A DNA stretch of 64,000 nt from Trifolium pratense (taxonomy: Eukaryota; Streptophyta; Magnoliopsida; Fabales; Fabaceae), in NCBI RefSeq assembly GCF_020283565.1, contig NC_060062.1, forward strand, positions 26,534,251-26,598,250, given 5' to 3'. Positions 30,930-43,072 of the stretch are shown in pieces. Positions within the stretch are counted from its first letter, which is position 1. Every line of letters starts with the position of its first letter. The position numbers were made by a program, and so were the translations under genes. The notes beneath the pieces were generated by a model, which worked only from the letters and a program-made list of their open reading frames with translations, did no database searches and was not told the origin of the DNA.

Positions 30930-32641
30930 TGATAACACTGAAAAATATAGTATTTATTTTATAATATTAGTTTAATATTTTACGACTTTCTTTGCATTTT
31001 AGTAGTATTATTATCATTTTTTATTGTGTATTACAGGTATTTCCGGAACTTCTCGAAATAAAAAAGGTCACAAAATTAATGTCAAAGTGGATAAAAAAGA
31101 CATTGGATCAGATGGAAGAGAAGCCCAAAAGAAGTTGGACGAGCAAGCCAAGCCCACATGCACTTGGCATGTGCCAAGCACATGTGGACCACACAACAAC
31201 ACATGGCGTTGGCCATGCTTGTGGCACTCGCCACACACATAAAACATGGCGCCGGCCATGTGCCTTGTGGCACCCGCCACAGGCTTTGCACACATGGCGC
31301 CCGCCATGTGCTTTGAAGTACCCGCCACGCAGTGTTTCCTTCCTATTTTCACGGGCAAGTTTCACACGGATTTATCCTCAACTCAACTGCTCCTCAGATT
31401 TCGGCGTTACTCAGATTTCGGTGGAAGCAACTAAGATATGCACGTTTCTTGTAACGGAACAACGGATTCGAAGGAGATATTTGTATCTCATAAAGACTAT
31501 AAATAGAGAACACCAGTCAGTGTTTTACACACATCATTCTACGCAGACTTAAGAGAAAAATTCAGTTTAAATTTCAGTTGTTAAGTAGTCTTAGTTTACG
31601 GAGCAAGGTGTGGTGTTGCTGTTTACACTTCCAGTTTCATTCAGTGTCTCTGCTTTCCTTTGTTCCGGTGTACCTGTACTATTCACTAGTATTTGTAAGT
31701 TTTAATAACAGTACTTTTATTTTATTCAGTCTCAGTATTATTATATTCCAGTTTGATATTCATATGCTCTGTTTGATTTAAAGTTACTCTGTTTAAATGT
31801 TTTGTTCAACTAGGAATTATTTAATCAGTATCATGTCAAATAAAATCATGCGTAGCTAAATCTATTTAACTGGAATGTAAAGCAGGAAGCTAATCTGGAT
31901 TTGGTAATTAATCCGTGACTCACGTTTTTAATCTAGTTTTCTGTTCAGTTTTTAATAGTTAAAATTAAAGATTTTGCACGAGAGTGAAAATTAACTAAGG
32001 TATAAATTAATAGCGCGACAGTGTGAGATTTATACCGGATAGTAAAAACTGAATATTAATTTTAAATACCGCGACAGCTCTTTAAAATTAATTAAACTAT
32101 ATTAGTTTTCAAAAAGTATTTTATAAATAAATGTGAGAGCGAGAGTGAAGCATTCATTTATATAATATAGTATTAGTTCAATAGCGCGACGGCGTGAGAC
32201 TATGTTTTTAAACTAATGTCGTTTTGAGAAAACTAGATCTTTTTAATTAAATTGAATTGATTTTCAAAAAGTATTTTTTATAAGTAAGTGCGAGAGCGAA
32301 AGTGAAACATTTATTTTATAACTATACGATATTACTCAATAGCGCGAGAGTGTGAGACGCGTATCTTTTAATCAATTTCAGTTTATTAAAAAGGTAACAT
32401 TATTTCAATACACAGTTTAATTACCGAATCCATTGAAGCAACTTAATTTACATTCCGGTTAGCTTAATAATATTTTATTCAACACAGTTAATTTAATTAT
32501 CTAAAACGCCTCCTTTAATTAATATCTAGCCTTAGCCTTACGATATATTAAAAACATAAGCGAAATATTAACAAATAGTTCCTGTGGGATCGATAATCTT
32601 TTATAACTACACGATATATATCTTGCAGAGTTTTCGCATCA
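30930..32641 (+). repeat. 3' LTR (1,712 bp)
   Basis: Same ends as the 5' LTR. Carries a ~76-bp stretch (about 31613-31688) absent from the 5' LTR. TATA box at 31498-31506. Very low divergence from the 5' LTR indicates recent insertion. Confidence 0.95.
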
Positions 32642-32689
32642 CCCATCTATGCTATTACGGCGTCCTTTGCCGTCGTTTTAGCAAATAAC

Positions 32690-33065
32690 GATAGAAAAAT
32701 GACCTTTAAGGGATCCAAGCTTAACCACTTTTCGTTCCAAAAACTAATAGTAAACCATCTCCCAAAATATTGCTTACATTATGAGAAAACCAACAAGTAT
32801 CTGATACACCTTCAATCATCATAACATCGTGCCACCATAAGGATGTCTTGACATTAGGCACTAAAGCTTCATTTCGCAAAATTGATGAGTCAATAAATAA
32901 TGCCATAAAGTAGTAGACTCATTCAAGCAACGCCATTTCCATTTACTGAATAAAGATAAATTAAAAAGCTCAAATTTTTTAACCCCCAATCCAACTCTAT
33001 CTTTAGACAAGCAAATTCTATCCGAACCAACCAACAAAACACATCAATATTTGATAAAGTTAATA
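32690..33065 (-). pseudogene. LINE reverse-transcriptase C-terminal fragment
   Basis: Minus strand reads GSDRICLSKDRVGLGVKKFE and FNLSLFSKWKWRCLNE followed by LWHYLL. This is the region after the RT domain typical of plant LINE elements (GGLG.......N.ALL.KW.WR pattern). Stops and frame changes follow. Truncated and inactive. It begins where similarity to copy B ends. Confidence 0.75.
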
Positions 33066-33326
33066 AAAATATTGTTCTCTTTCTGTGAAAGTTAGTAGGA
33101 CACACTCATAATGAAATAATGAAATTGTCGAATTGAGGGGGTGTAAAATTTTGATAAACTTCATCCTACATAAACTTCATCACGAGTTTGAATCATGTCT
33201 ATTTCTTTTAAAAAATAAGACGATTTAAACCCCTTTAATTCCTACATAACTATCCGAAACACAATAAGAAACAAAAATTGTGCAAGTATAGCATGACAAA
33301 CAAAACATATCAAAGGTGCAAATTGA

Positions 33327-33545
33327 AAAGCTTTGAATACTGAAACAATTATACATTGGGTCCCAAAGGTGCCTTTCCAGGAAATTCAAACAACCAACTT
33401 AACAAAAGAAATTTGTATGTATCACGCATTTGAAAGCTATGAAAACTGAAAGAAACATACATTGGGTCCTAAAGTGCCCCTTTCCAGAAAATTCAAACAA
33501 CCAACAACATAAAATGGTGAACCGTATGTATCACAAATTTTAAAG
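33327..33545. repeat. ~106-bp tandem duplication (plus partial third unit)
   Basis: Units share ACATTGGGTCC, CTTTCCAG and AAATTCAAACAACCAAC at a spacing of 106 bp. A third partial unit (TTTAAAGCTATATATGAAACC) follows. Lies just 3' of the LOB-domain gene. Confidence 0.85.
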
Positions 33546-33597
33546 CTATATATGAAACCTGAAATATAAACTTGGTATGCATCACATAATGATCTGG

Positions 33598-33951
33598 CTA
33601 TTGTTGCTGGTTAAAATGGTCAACCATCATCAACAGAAATTGCACCTGAGCATTCAATTCTGTAATTCGCTGGCGCTGCCTCATGCACACCGCGTAACTT
33701 CCTTCGATTGGGTTGAAGAGGCGCTGGCCAGCTTCCCATTTCAGTGCCCTTACCAGGTCCCGTTTCTGCTCTTCAGTCTCCCTCAGTGTTATCCATCTCT
33801 CCACATTATTGTTGGTAAACGTGAAATGCACGTTGATAAAGTTCAAATCATCCCCAGGTGGGAAGTATGGACGCATAATGCAAGCATTAATGCAACGCCT
33901 CCTCAGTCGTGAACATGCTGCGCAAGCCACTTCATGATAGAATTGATCCAT
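33598..33951 (-). CDS. divergent LOB-domain (LBD/AS2-like) protein
   Basis: 117 residues. The zinc-finger-like C block CAACSRLRRRCINAC fits CX2CX6CX3C (Cys10, 13, 20, 24), followed by PYFPP. The usual FGASNV GAS block is replaced by FTFTNNNVERW, and the DPVYG part reads NPIEGSYAV. The C-terminal heptads (ITELNAQVQFLLMMVDHF) resemble the family's leucine-zipper region. LBD proteins are nuclear transcription factors controlling organ boundaries and roots. A 5' UTR intron is possible (TTTTAG directly before the ATG). The C-terminus is short. The broken gene at 58740 shares the same unusual GAS block. Whether this copy is expressed cannot be told. Confidence 0.75.
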   Translation of the reverse strand: MDQFYHEVACAACSRLRRRCINACIMRPYFPPGDDLNFINVHFTFTNNNVERWITLRETEEQKRDLVRALKWEAGQRLFNPIEGSYAVCMRQRQRITELNAQVQFLLMMVDHFNQQQ

Positions 33952-35400
33952 CTAAAATCATAAAAATTAACAGATGCTTATTGATAGAATAAAATTAATA
34001 ATAATTAAGGATATACAATTTGAAAACTATTAAAACATATAAAAGAAAATTAGTAAATTTAATATTAATCAAATTTATAATATATTATATTATATTATTA
34101 GAAGTAGATAAATAGAATGCAATAATTTCATTTTCGTGAAAAAAAAAATTAAAGAATGAAATAAGCAGTAAAAATTAGAAAAAATTAAAGTATGTAACCA
34201 ATTTCTAAAATTAGCAGAGCAGTAGGTAACTAGTAAAATAACATAAATAACAAAAATAAGCAGTAATTTCAATTATCGGCACGCAATTCAATGAGAAAAA
34301 AATAACAAAAATATAATAACAACACACGATAAAAAAAAAGAAGCAAAAATAAATAAAGGAAAGAAAGAGAACGCATAAATATATTTGCATCTCCTTGTTT
34401 CCGTAGATCTATCGTATCAACGGCTTAAAGGCTAAAAAATCCAAACTGCATGGACTGCCGGTTTTCTCAATTTTGGTCGGTTCGGCACCGGTTCGGCACC
34501 GGTTTTCTCAGTCTAACTCGGACCGGATGTAGTTCCGGTTCACGTCGAACCGTCCGGTCCAATCTTAACATAATAACTAAAATATCAATTAATTAATAAA
34601 TAAATCATCAACTAATTAGGTGTCACAGTAACAGAATAACTAAATAATCAACTGATTAGATCATAATTAACCTAATAACTCATTAATAACTCATAACTCA
34701 ATATATAATAAACTAATTACATCATAATAACAGAATAATTAAATAATAATTAAAAAATCAACTAAATAATCAATTAATCACATTAAAATTAACCTAATAA
34801 CTAAATTATCACTATATACTCAATTAATTACGTCAAAATTAACCTAATAATTAAATTATAACGCAAAACTCAACTAACCTTAGCGATTACCGAAGATAAC
34901 CGGAAACGATTCCGTTAGAGATTCCGAGATTAGCGAACAGAGATTCAGTTACCGATTCCTTTAGCGATTAGCGATTCCTATAAACGAGTAACTCGGTTAG
35001 CGATTCCGATTAGCGAACAAGATAAATCAGAATCAGAGTGAAGATAAACCTAACGAATAAACCACAAATTATTGATGTAACAACGATTGATGAATAATGT
35101 GTAATAAGACATGAATCCGAAGTAAAGAAAAGCTCGAATGAAGCGCAATTTCAAGATTCCAAGTCAAGTAGAAACCATGGAAGAAAATTAACGACGATTA
35201 CTGTGTTAAGAAGACGGTTATGGATAATCAAGGTGGTGATGATGTAGAGTTGAAAAGTTTGTTATGTGATTTGATGGATTGTTGATTTGACGGTTATATT
35301 CTGCACTAGCTTTTCTATTTATACTTATAGTTGGATTGTAATTTGATGACGTATTATTCTTTACAAGCACAAGTTCCCTAGAATAGTTAATTTTGATTAA
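33952..35400. other. intergenic: low-complexity repeats upstream of LBD gene
   Basis: 34440-34560 holds GGTTCGGCACC repeats. 34570-34860 is AT-rich with recurring TTAACCTAATAACT. 34870-35010 has about ten degenerate TTAGCGATTCCG units. No gene seen. It may include the promoter of the minus-strand LBD gene. Confidence 0.55.
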
Positions 35401-35404
35401 AAAA

Positions 35405-35731
35405 GCGTGTGTTTGATTTGCTAAAAAATAAACGACTGAACAGGACAACTTATGTTGTACTGTGTTTGATTTTAAAACTGTTCCTGGTACTGGACAAACT
35501 GGTGGCCAAGGAACAGGACAAAACTTGAAATTCTTGTCCCCACAGAACCACGAGACAACTTTTTGTCCTCAGCACAAGTTGTCTAAAATACCAAAATAAC
35601 GTTTTGTCCACCAAACGTCGTACAACACAAAGTTTGTACAATATCTTCAACGTTTGTCTTGTGCTGTTCTGTCTTGTACTGTCCTATACTGTTCTGTCCA
35701 GTATTTATATTTTGCAGATCAAACGGACCTA
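35405..35731. mobile_element. putative MITE rich in GGACAA/TTGTCC
   Basis: Ends GTGTGTTTGATTTGC and GCAGATCAAACGGACC form an imperfect inverted repeat. The interior has many inverted copies of ACAGGACAA and TTGTCC. The target duplication is unclear. Confidence 0.55.
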
Positions 35732-35882
35732 AGAGAAAAATATAGAAAGTTAGAAGTAGAAAACATCGAATTGAATGAGAAGATTCAAATTCATTTATTT
35801 TTATACTAATATACTTTTAGAGACTAAATTAGAGAGAATAAAATATTGTGGCAAACCAATATTCAAATTTATAGCAACAGAG

Positions 35883-36786
35883 TAGAGCTGTCAAAACGAG
35901 TCGTCCGGCCAAATTCGGGCCGGTCAGGTCGAGCTTCGGGCTTTATCGGGCCGGGCTAAAAAGCTTGGATAAAAAATGGACTACCAAAATTAGTGCTCGA
36001 TCCCGGCCTGGTACGGGTTGTCGGACTTTCGGGCCGTCCGATTTATTTTTTTATTTTTTATTTTACATTTAGAGCTCGAACTCAACATTATAAATATGAT
36101 CAATAATTTCCGCGCACCGTATTTTTACTCATCCGCTATCTACGAGTTTCTCACACGCCCTAATTTTACTCATCTGCTACCTATGAGTTTCTCGCGCACC
36201 CTGTTGTTACTCATCCGCTATCTATGAGTTTCTCGCGCCCTATATTTTTACTGATCCGCTACTTAGGAGTTTCTTGCGCGTCATATTTTTACTCATCCGC
36301 TACATACGACTTTCTCGCGCGCCCTATTTTTAGTCATCCGCTACTTATAATTTTCTTGTGCTCCTATTTTTACTCATCCGGTACTTACAAGTTTTTCGCG
36401 CGCCCTATTTTTACACAACCGCCACGTAAGAGTTTCTCGCGCGTCCTATTTTAACTTATCCGCTACCTACGAGTTTCTAGGGTGTCTTATTTTTACTCAT
36501 CCGCTACTTAAGTAGCGAAGGTGTTTTATAATTTATACTACGAACTAAGTTCAAATCATCCAAAACAAAATATTTATAGTTATTTTTAATTTTTTTTATT
36601 TTAATTTTTTCGGGCTTACGGGTTGCCCGTGGCCCATTCGAGTTAGCCCATATTTTAGTCGGGCTTTATCTGGCCGGGCTAAAAAGTCCGGAAATAATCC
36701 GGGCTAGGATTTTCAAGGTCCGAGCCCGGAAAAAAATCGGTCTTGGCGGACCGGCCCATTCAGGCTAGCCCATTTTAACAGCTCTA
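35883..36786. mobile_element. 904-bp non-autonomous hAT element
   Basis: Inverted ends TAGAGCTGTCAAAA and TTTTAACAGCTCTA. 8-bp target duplication CAACAGAG/CAACATAG (35875-35882, 36787-36794). GC-rich subterminal parts (GGGCCGGGCTAAAAAGC and its inverse). The uninterrupted site is visible in copies A and B. No transposase. Confidence 0.92.
36119..36510 (+). repeat. ~41-bp minisatellite inside the hAT element
   Basis: About ten degenerate units of the form TTTTTACTCATCCGCTACYTACGAGTTTCTCGCGCGCCCTA (quoted as consensus pieces: TACTCATCCGCTAC, GAGTTTCTCGCGC). Open frames across it are a by-product of the period. Confidence 0.9.
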
Positions 36787-36976
36787 CAACATAGTAATGT
36801 GCTAGTTTTAAAGAAAATGTTTATTTATATCAATGAACAATTAAATGCTTATTCAAACGGGATTATTATGCCTTAATGCGTTGAATGGAGATTAATTGAG
36901 ATTATTCATGCATGCACGTTGAGTGTGATTCTATCTTATCCAAAAGCAGAGAGAAAAATCGAAACAATAATAATTT

Positions 36977-37379
36977 CACTGTTTCCACTTTCAAGCAGCT
37001 TGGAATGGATTCTCACTTTAACTATAGTTCTCTTGTTTTCTTTTTCTTTTTTGTTTTGGCGCGTACCCTTCTTTGCGAATGGGAAAGGGAAAGGAGTTTT
37101 AGTAAATTGGATTTCGGGTGTAAGCGTAAGGTAAATAAAATATAATAAATAATTGTTTTATTTAAAAATTAAACTCCGATTCTATCGAATGAGGTAAAGT
37201 TCATTAATCACTTAAATTTAATGTATTGATTATATTTTATCACTGGAAAATATAATTCACAAAATTTTGAGAGAGAGCGGGGGGGACAAACATGGTGAAT
37301 TTTTTTTTTGTTGATGAATTTCATATATTTGAGAGACTCTAGTTATTTTTGGATTTGAATTTTCTCCATTTTTCCTCTA
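36977..37379. other. intergenic
   Basis: No similarity to the duplicated copies and no recognisable gene. An open frame around 36912-37145 has no domain. Confidence 0.5.
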
Positions 37380-38077
37380 CATCTCTCTTCTTCCTAACTC
37401 TATCTCGAAATTTGATTTTTTTTGGTATACCTCGAAATTTGATCTTTACCTTCACTCTCATCTACATCTATTAAATACTTGTATTGTGACAACCTTTTGA
37501 TCACAATGTTTAATCACACATACATCAAAATATATATATCATTTAATTAATCAAAAATATATACATTATTTAATTTCTTTCTCTTTCTACATTTTTTTTT
37601 TTTTGGTAGAGCTCTTTCTACATTTTTTAAATATGTGAAAGTGACTAAATATGTGGTATAAATAGTAGTGACCACACAAGTATTTCTCCTACACCCTCTC
37701 CTCATAGAGAAATGAGACAGACATAGAGAAGAGTGAAGAAGTGTATTCAAACTCCTATATCTCTCTTCATTAAAAAAAAATGTGAGTTTAAGAGAAAAAT
37801 ATATATAAAGTTAGAAGAGACGAGTAGAAAAAATCGAATTGAATGAGAAGATTCAATTTCATTTATTTTTATATTAATATAGTTTTAGAAACTAAATTAG
37901 CGAGAATATAAAATATTGTGGCAAACCAATATTCAAATTTCTAGCAAAAGAGTACTGTGCTGGTTTTAAAGAAAAAAGTTTATTTATATCAATGAACAAT
38001 TAAATTAAATGCTTATACAAACGGGATTAATGTGATTCTATCTTATCCAAAAACAGAGAGAAAAATCGAAACAATAA

Positions 38078-38980
38078 GGGCCCGTTTGATGCACAGGATA
38101 AGAGACAAGATAGAATAATTGTATCATATCCTGCCGCAATCCAGTATTTGGTGATACAGCAGGATATGATAAGTTAATCCTAAAGCTTATCCTATCCTGT
38201 CTCTCTAGTTATAATTCTTATCCTGAATTTGAGCTGGGTTACCAGCAGGATAGGATAAGAAAAAAAAAATTACTGGTTTATTTTATAAAATATATTTTAA
38301 AATACATAAAATAAAATTAATAAAATATAAATAATAAAATAATTAATTTTTAAATATATATGTGATTTTCTCACAGGGGTAATTTTGTAATTTATATATT
38401 CTAAAAAATCAAAATTTTACAAAAATTACAATATTTTAAAGTAAAATTATTATTAAAAAAATGACAAATAGGGATATTAATTTAAATTTTATAAAAAATT
38501 AAATATAATTCTTTTGCAATAGTAGTTTTATCATTTACGTATGAGATATATAATATATTTATTTGGCTTATCTAACATGTATATATTATTGAGTTATTTA
38601 TTTGATCATGATTCATATAAAAATTAAACTTGAATTATTTTCTCATGATTTTTAATTTAAATTATATAAAGTTATTTGATTACTTATTTATATTTTTTAT
38701 TTATAAAATTCAAAGTATTACAAAATAATTTTAAAAAAATAACAATTGTTTTACAAGAGTAATTTTGTCAATTAAATATGTTATATATCTTATCATATTA
38801 TTATGAGCAAATATGTATTAAAAACAAAATATAATAGTTATCATGTTTGTTATCCTGTGTGCACCAAACACAGGATATGATAACTGAGTATAACTGTTAT
38901 CCTGCTGTTATCATATCCTATCTTTATCCTGTTTTATATCCTATCATGTCACTATGCTATCCTTCGCACCAAACGGGCCC
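38078..38980 (+). mobile_element. 903-bp PIF/Harbinger-like MITE, copy 1
   Basis: Inverted ends GGGCCCGTTTGATGC and GCACCAAACGGGCCC. Target duplication TAA on both sides (38075-38077, 38981-38983). The interior is non-coding with many TATCCTG/CAGGATA motifs near both ends. Copy A shows the empty site. Confidence 0.9.
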
Positions 38981-39076
38981 TAAAAATCGCGCCAAACAAA
39001 CTCTATAATATCTCACTAACTAACTAACTAACTCAGTAACCAATTCTTCACTCACCGTTGCAAAATCTCTCTCACC

Positions 39077-40119
39077 ATGTTTAACACCTTCAGTTTCTCT
39101 CTCTACCTTCTCCTCTCTCTCCTCCTAACAACCACCGCCACTTCCCTCCCTACAATCGGCATCACATATTCAACCACCACCACTCAATCCCCAACACCAC
39201 CACCACAACCACCACAAGAACGCATCACCACCGCAATGCAAAATCTCAATTCTCAAACTCACTTCCCTCCGTCTCGAAGAACCAAATCCAACCATCATCC
39301 GAAGTCTTCTCTACACCAACATCTCTCTCTTCCTCACCATTCCAAATTACATGGTTACCCCTATCGCTAACAATCGTTCAATCGCACGTGCATGGATCTA
39401 CACTCACGTGCTTCCTTCTCCCTGCAATCACAAACGTACACGTGTCACTCCGTGATCTCGGTATTCGTAAGATTTCTGTTTCAACTTCTTTTTCTTTCGT
39501 TACAACCGTTTCTTATCCGTTTCCACCGTCTTCCGCCACTTTTCAAGAACCTCCCGGCGTTAACCTAATCGGTCCTTTACTTCAATTCTTGAGCGATACA
39601 AATTCTTCGTTCTTGATTAATCTTTACCCTTACAATCTTTACCGTTTACAACCGGCGATTCTTCTCGGAGTCGCACTTTTTGAAGAGCATCCGTTTAATT
39701 TCCGTGACGATTTCACTACCGGAGTTCGTTACCGGAATTTGTTTGACATTATGGCTGACTCTGTCGTTAGTGCAATGCCTTTCGCCGGATACGAAACGAT
39801 TCCGGTTATTGTTACTGAAACGGGATGGCCTAGCGCCGGTAATGAGCTTGACGCGAATCCTGGTTGTGCGGAGGTTTATTTGAAGTCCGGTGCCGGAACG
39901 CCGTTGTTGAAAGAAGGAGTGAAAGCGGTTTATCTTTACGAGCTGTTTGATAAAGACGGATCGGGTCGAAATTGGGGAATTTTGTACCCGAATGGTTCAA
40001 CGAAGTATCGAATTGATTTCTCTGAAGCTTCACGTTCGTATTTGATGAATTGGATTAACGTGGCTTTGATTTTGGCGTTGATCGTCGTTGAGGTTTGTTG
40101 CATGGTTATTGTTCATTAG
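39077..40119 (+). pseudogene. GH17 glucanase-like gene, copy B, disrupted
   Basis: Near-identical to 5476-6612 at both ends, but with a 7-bp tandem insertion (TTCTCAA) after codon ~55, an 80-bp deletion that removes the VGNA region, and a 21-bp in-frame deletion (RGLVKHL lost). The first two lesions destroy the reading frame. The signal peptide and the VTETGWPS motif are still legible in different frames. Its 5' leader is interrupted 100 bp upstream by the PIF-like element. Non-functional duplicate of the copy A gene. Confidence 0.93.
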
Positions 40120-43072
40120 AGTTTTTGTTAAGTTTCTGTTAATGTTGTTTTAGATTTTGGGATTAGTCACTAATACTAAGTGATTACTGGTTAATTACTG
40201 GAGAGAGTTGGATTAAAATCTTCATTGTGGTGTATTCTATTTTTTTTTTTTTTTTTTATGTTTCCAAATATTACTACCAAAATGCCCGTATTATATTTTT
40301 GATGAATGTTAATGGTTCATTTTTGTTTAATCCAAAAGAATTATTATTATCTGTGTGATTGAAATGGGTGTGAGGACATTACTATTCTCAAATGCAATAT
40401 ATATCAATTTTGATGTATTTTTTATTTTTAAAAACTATATATTAAAATTTTGTAATGTTGTTTTTATATTTTTTGTTGTCTATAGATTTTATTTGAGTAG
40501 TGACAGATAAAACATAAAAGCTATAGTTATAGTTATAGGCAATATAAAAAATCACAAGGCTAGTTTATTGGATAATGAAAAAATCCTAATATTTATTTGT
40601 TCATATTCATAAACTTTTTTTCTTAGAATATTGAATTTTAGCTTCACAGTATCACTTTAGTTTAATGTAATGAGTTCATTGGTTCCAAAAATATTAAAAG
40701 CATGAGCTTAAAGTCGAAAATTAGAGTAATTTAATTACAAGATTTAATAACAAAACAGTTTTTTTTCCTCTATTTTATGAGTCAAATATAAAGCTGTCAA
40801 AAAATTTCATTAACACAAAATTATATTGATTACTTATAAGTAATTATTCACATAAAGTTCACGAGTCACAGAAATATCCAAAAAAACAATGTTCACAAGT
40901 GTCTGGATGCATACACATCTAATATAATATGCAAACTCTATGATATTGCATTTTATTTTACCAAACATAATACTGCATTTTTTATTAAAGCCAAGTAGAA
41001 TATAAAACAAGGACCAAGAGTCTTGCCATGTTAACAGGCTCTTAAGATGATCACAATGAAGAATACTAAAGATTAAAAGATGATTAAAAGACAAAACGAC
41101 CCTTTGAAAATAGAAAAAGTAATGGGTTGAAATATGAAATATTGAGGGTAAACTGAAGAATTCTTAAAAATGTATCCAGTTGTATGATACGAAAAATGAT
41201 TTCTAGACTTGATTAATTATAGAAAATTGGTTTCGATAGTATTTTGTTTTACTCTGAATTAAGAGGAAAACAAATGGAACCCAATGTAAATCATTTTTAA
41301 GGGAAAAATCTATTTGAGATTAAGATTCAAACCAAAATGATGGATAGATAAAAAGATGTTAACTCATTGTCTTAAAAAAGAAAACCATTCTATTCAGAGT
41401 TACAAAAAGATCAAAAAATTAACTTCCATAATGCATCTGCCTTCTAGTCACAGGTTCAAAACATCTGCAAATATAACCAAAATGCAAAAAATAAGCATGT
41501 AATTACACGGTAAATAAATTAAAATAAGAGGATGATCATATTATCATCATACAATTTTGGTTATTCTGAAGTGCACTAACTAACATAAAATGGTAAATTC
41601 TACCAAAAATTCACTTGGCTATTAATGTTTGCAGAACTATTCACAGTAGAAATGTATTTTTTAAAAGCCAAGAATATCAACAAAAAAACAAGGAGGGTTG
41701 CTTAGATAACCAGGTACCAATTATACAATCATCAAGATCAAACAAGTAAACAACAAAACCAAACTAAACACTTTTACCAAAACTAGTGTCTAAGCCAAGA
41801 ACAAACAGAACCTCTATCTTACTATGCACAAAAGAAATGAAAATACAACATTTTGAAAAAGGATTCAGGGAAAAGGGAAATTATAAACCAATCATATTGG
41901 AGAACATCTCCATGGATAAACAAATATGCTCGTAAAAACAAATTTAGCTGGACAGAATACAGACAACATATGGTAAAAACTGGACCAGAAAAAATTGAAA
42001 CTGTAAGCCTATATCATTGGAGAACATCTCCATAGATTTAAAGAGAAGCCTCAAGCAGAAAGGCTTTACACTTGATATACGCACAGATAAAATCCTGGAA
42101 ACAATCTTTGTTAAACAATGTTACCAAGAAGAACTAAGTGCAATTTTGTTTTAGATAGAATTCTAAGTATTAAATAAGAAAAAGGAAGGACAGATTAGTC
42201 ATACTAACTCATTTTAAGTATTAAATAAGAAACAGGAAGGGTCATGCAACTAGATAATAATTATGTAAGCCAATTACATTGGAGCACAACTCCATAGATT
42301 TAAAGAGAAGTCTCAAGCAGAAAGGTTTTCACTTTATATATGCACAGATAAAATCCTGGAAACAATCTTTGTTAAACAATGTTAACAAGAATAACTAAGT
42401 GCGATTGCCAAAAAAATAAAATATCCATTTTCAAGTATTACGATAATTATAATAACAATTAGGATGGGCAGATTACGTAGACTATATCAATTTAAAAGGA
42501 AGGTTCAAGCAGAAAGGCTTTACATTTTCTATCCACCCATAAAATCCTAGAAAATGTTAAAACTTTTTTATTGGAAACTATTAAACTTGGTAGTCAAGAA
42601 ATATCGGCTTATTTCTTTTCCAAGAAAGTACGGAAGTAGGATGGATAGAATACATAGCCTAAAAAATGCCACTTAAAGGAGTACTGTTTTCACCCAAAAG
42701 AGAGGCCAACAATAAAACACAATATTATGATCAATGCAACATAACCTCTAAAATACATCATCAGAATAGTACAATGGAAAGACTAACTAATATGAGTAAG
42801 ATCCATGGATAAAAATCCAGAATGTACAAGCCAATATAAGAGAAGAACCAGAAATTGGGAACTTAGGAATTCAAGTCATTTCAGTACTTAATATCTAACA
42901 TAACATCAGTCCTTTAATTATTTGTCTTGCTTACAGTTCAAACACAAATGGCCAAAAAATTAATAAATTATACAGTTCTTAATCTAAGATATCAGTTTTC
43001 AAAGAAGCATATCAATGCAACATGTAATGTATATTGAGAATAAACAAGCATCAATAAACTGGCAAATTTACC
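40120..43072. other. intergenic between GH17 pseudogene and RPL35a, copy B
   Basis: Matches copy A until about 40910, then skips the 3-kb satellite block and resumes at about 40940. Contains the repeat block at 41886-42600. No gene recognised. Confidence 0.6.
41886..42600. repeat. ~235-bp degenerate tandem repeat, copy B only
   Basis: Three diverged units share CATTGGAGAACATCTCCAT, AAGCAGAAAGGCTTTACA, AGATAAAATCCTGGAAACAA and GTTAAACAATGTTA. The CATTGGAG...CTCCAT motif is palindromic. Copy A has instead a 36-bp repeat at this point. Confidence 0.75.

Larger units (their letters stand above)
19432..32641 (+). mobile_element. complete Athila-like Ty3/gypsy LTR retrotransposon
   Basis: The element is 13,210 bp, runs from TG to CA, and is flanked by the 5-bp target duplication CCCAT (19427-19431, 32642-32646). 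Order: 5' LTR, primer-binding site resembling the tRNA-Asp type, gag-protease, RT-RNaseH-integrase, two further related ORFs, polypurine tract, 3' LTR. Coding frames are open apart from the gag/pol frame change. RT motif FMDDFSVYG, protease CDLGAS and the TGGCGCCGTTGCCGGGGA primer site fit the Athila lineage (legume relatives remembered: Cyclops, Calypso, Diaspora). The copy-B empty site confirms insertion into intron 1 of the truncated O-fucosyltransferase copy. Confidence 0.95.
35732..36976 (+). repeat. third partial copy of the GH17 upstream region
   Basis: Matches 5060-5390 and 37790-38070 (GAATTGAATGAGAAGATTCAA, CAAACGGGATTATTATG, TTATCCAAAAGCAGAGAG). It is split by the hAT element at 35883-36786. 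It ends where GCGCC would follow, so no GH17 coding sequence is attached. Confidence 0.85.

Noticed and set aside
36018..36454. Two open frames with repeating peptides
   Set aside because: They are produced by the 41-bp minisatellite in the hAT element.
36119..36510. Regular repeats resembling a CRISPR array
   Set aside because: Units are contiguous and degenerate without unique spacers, in a plant nuclear transposon.
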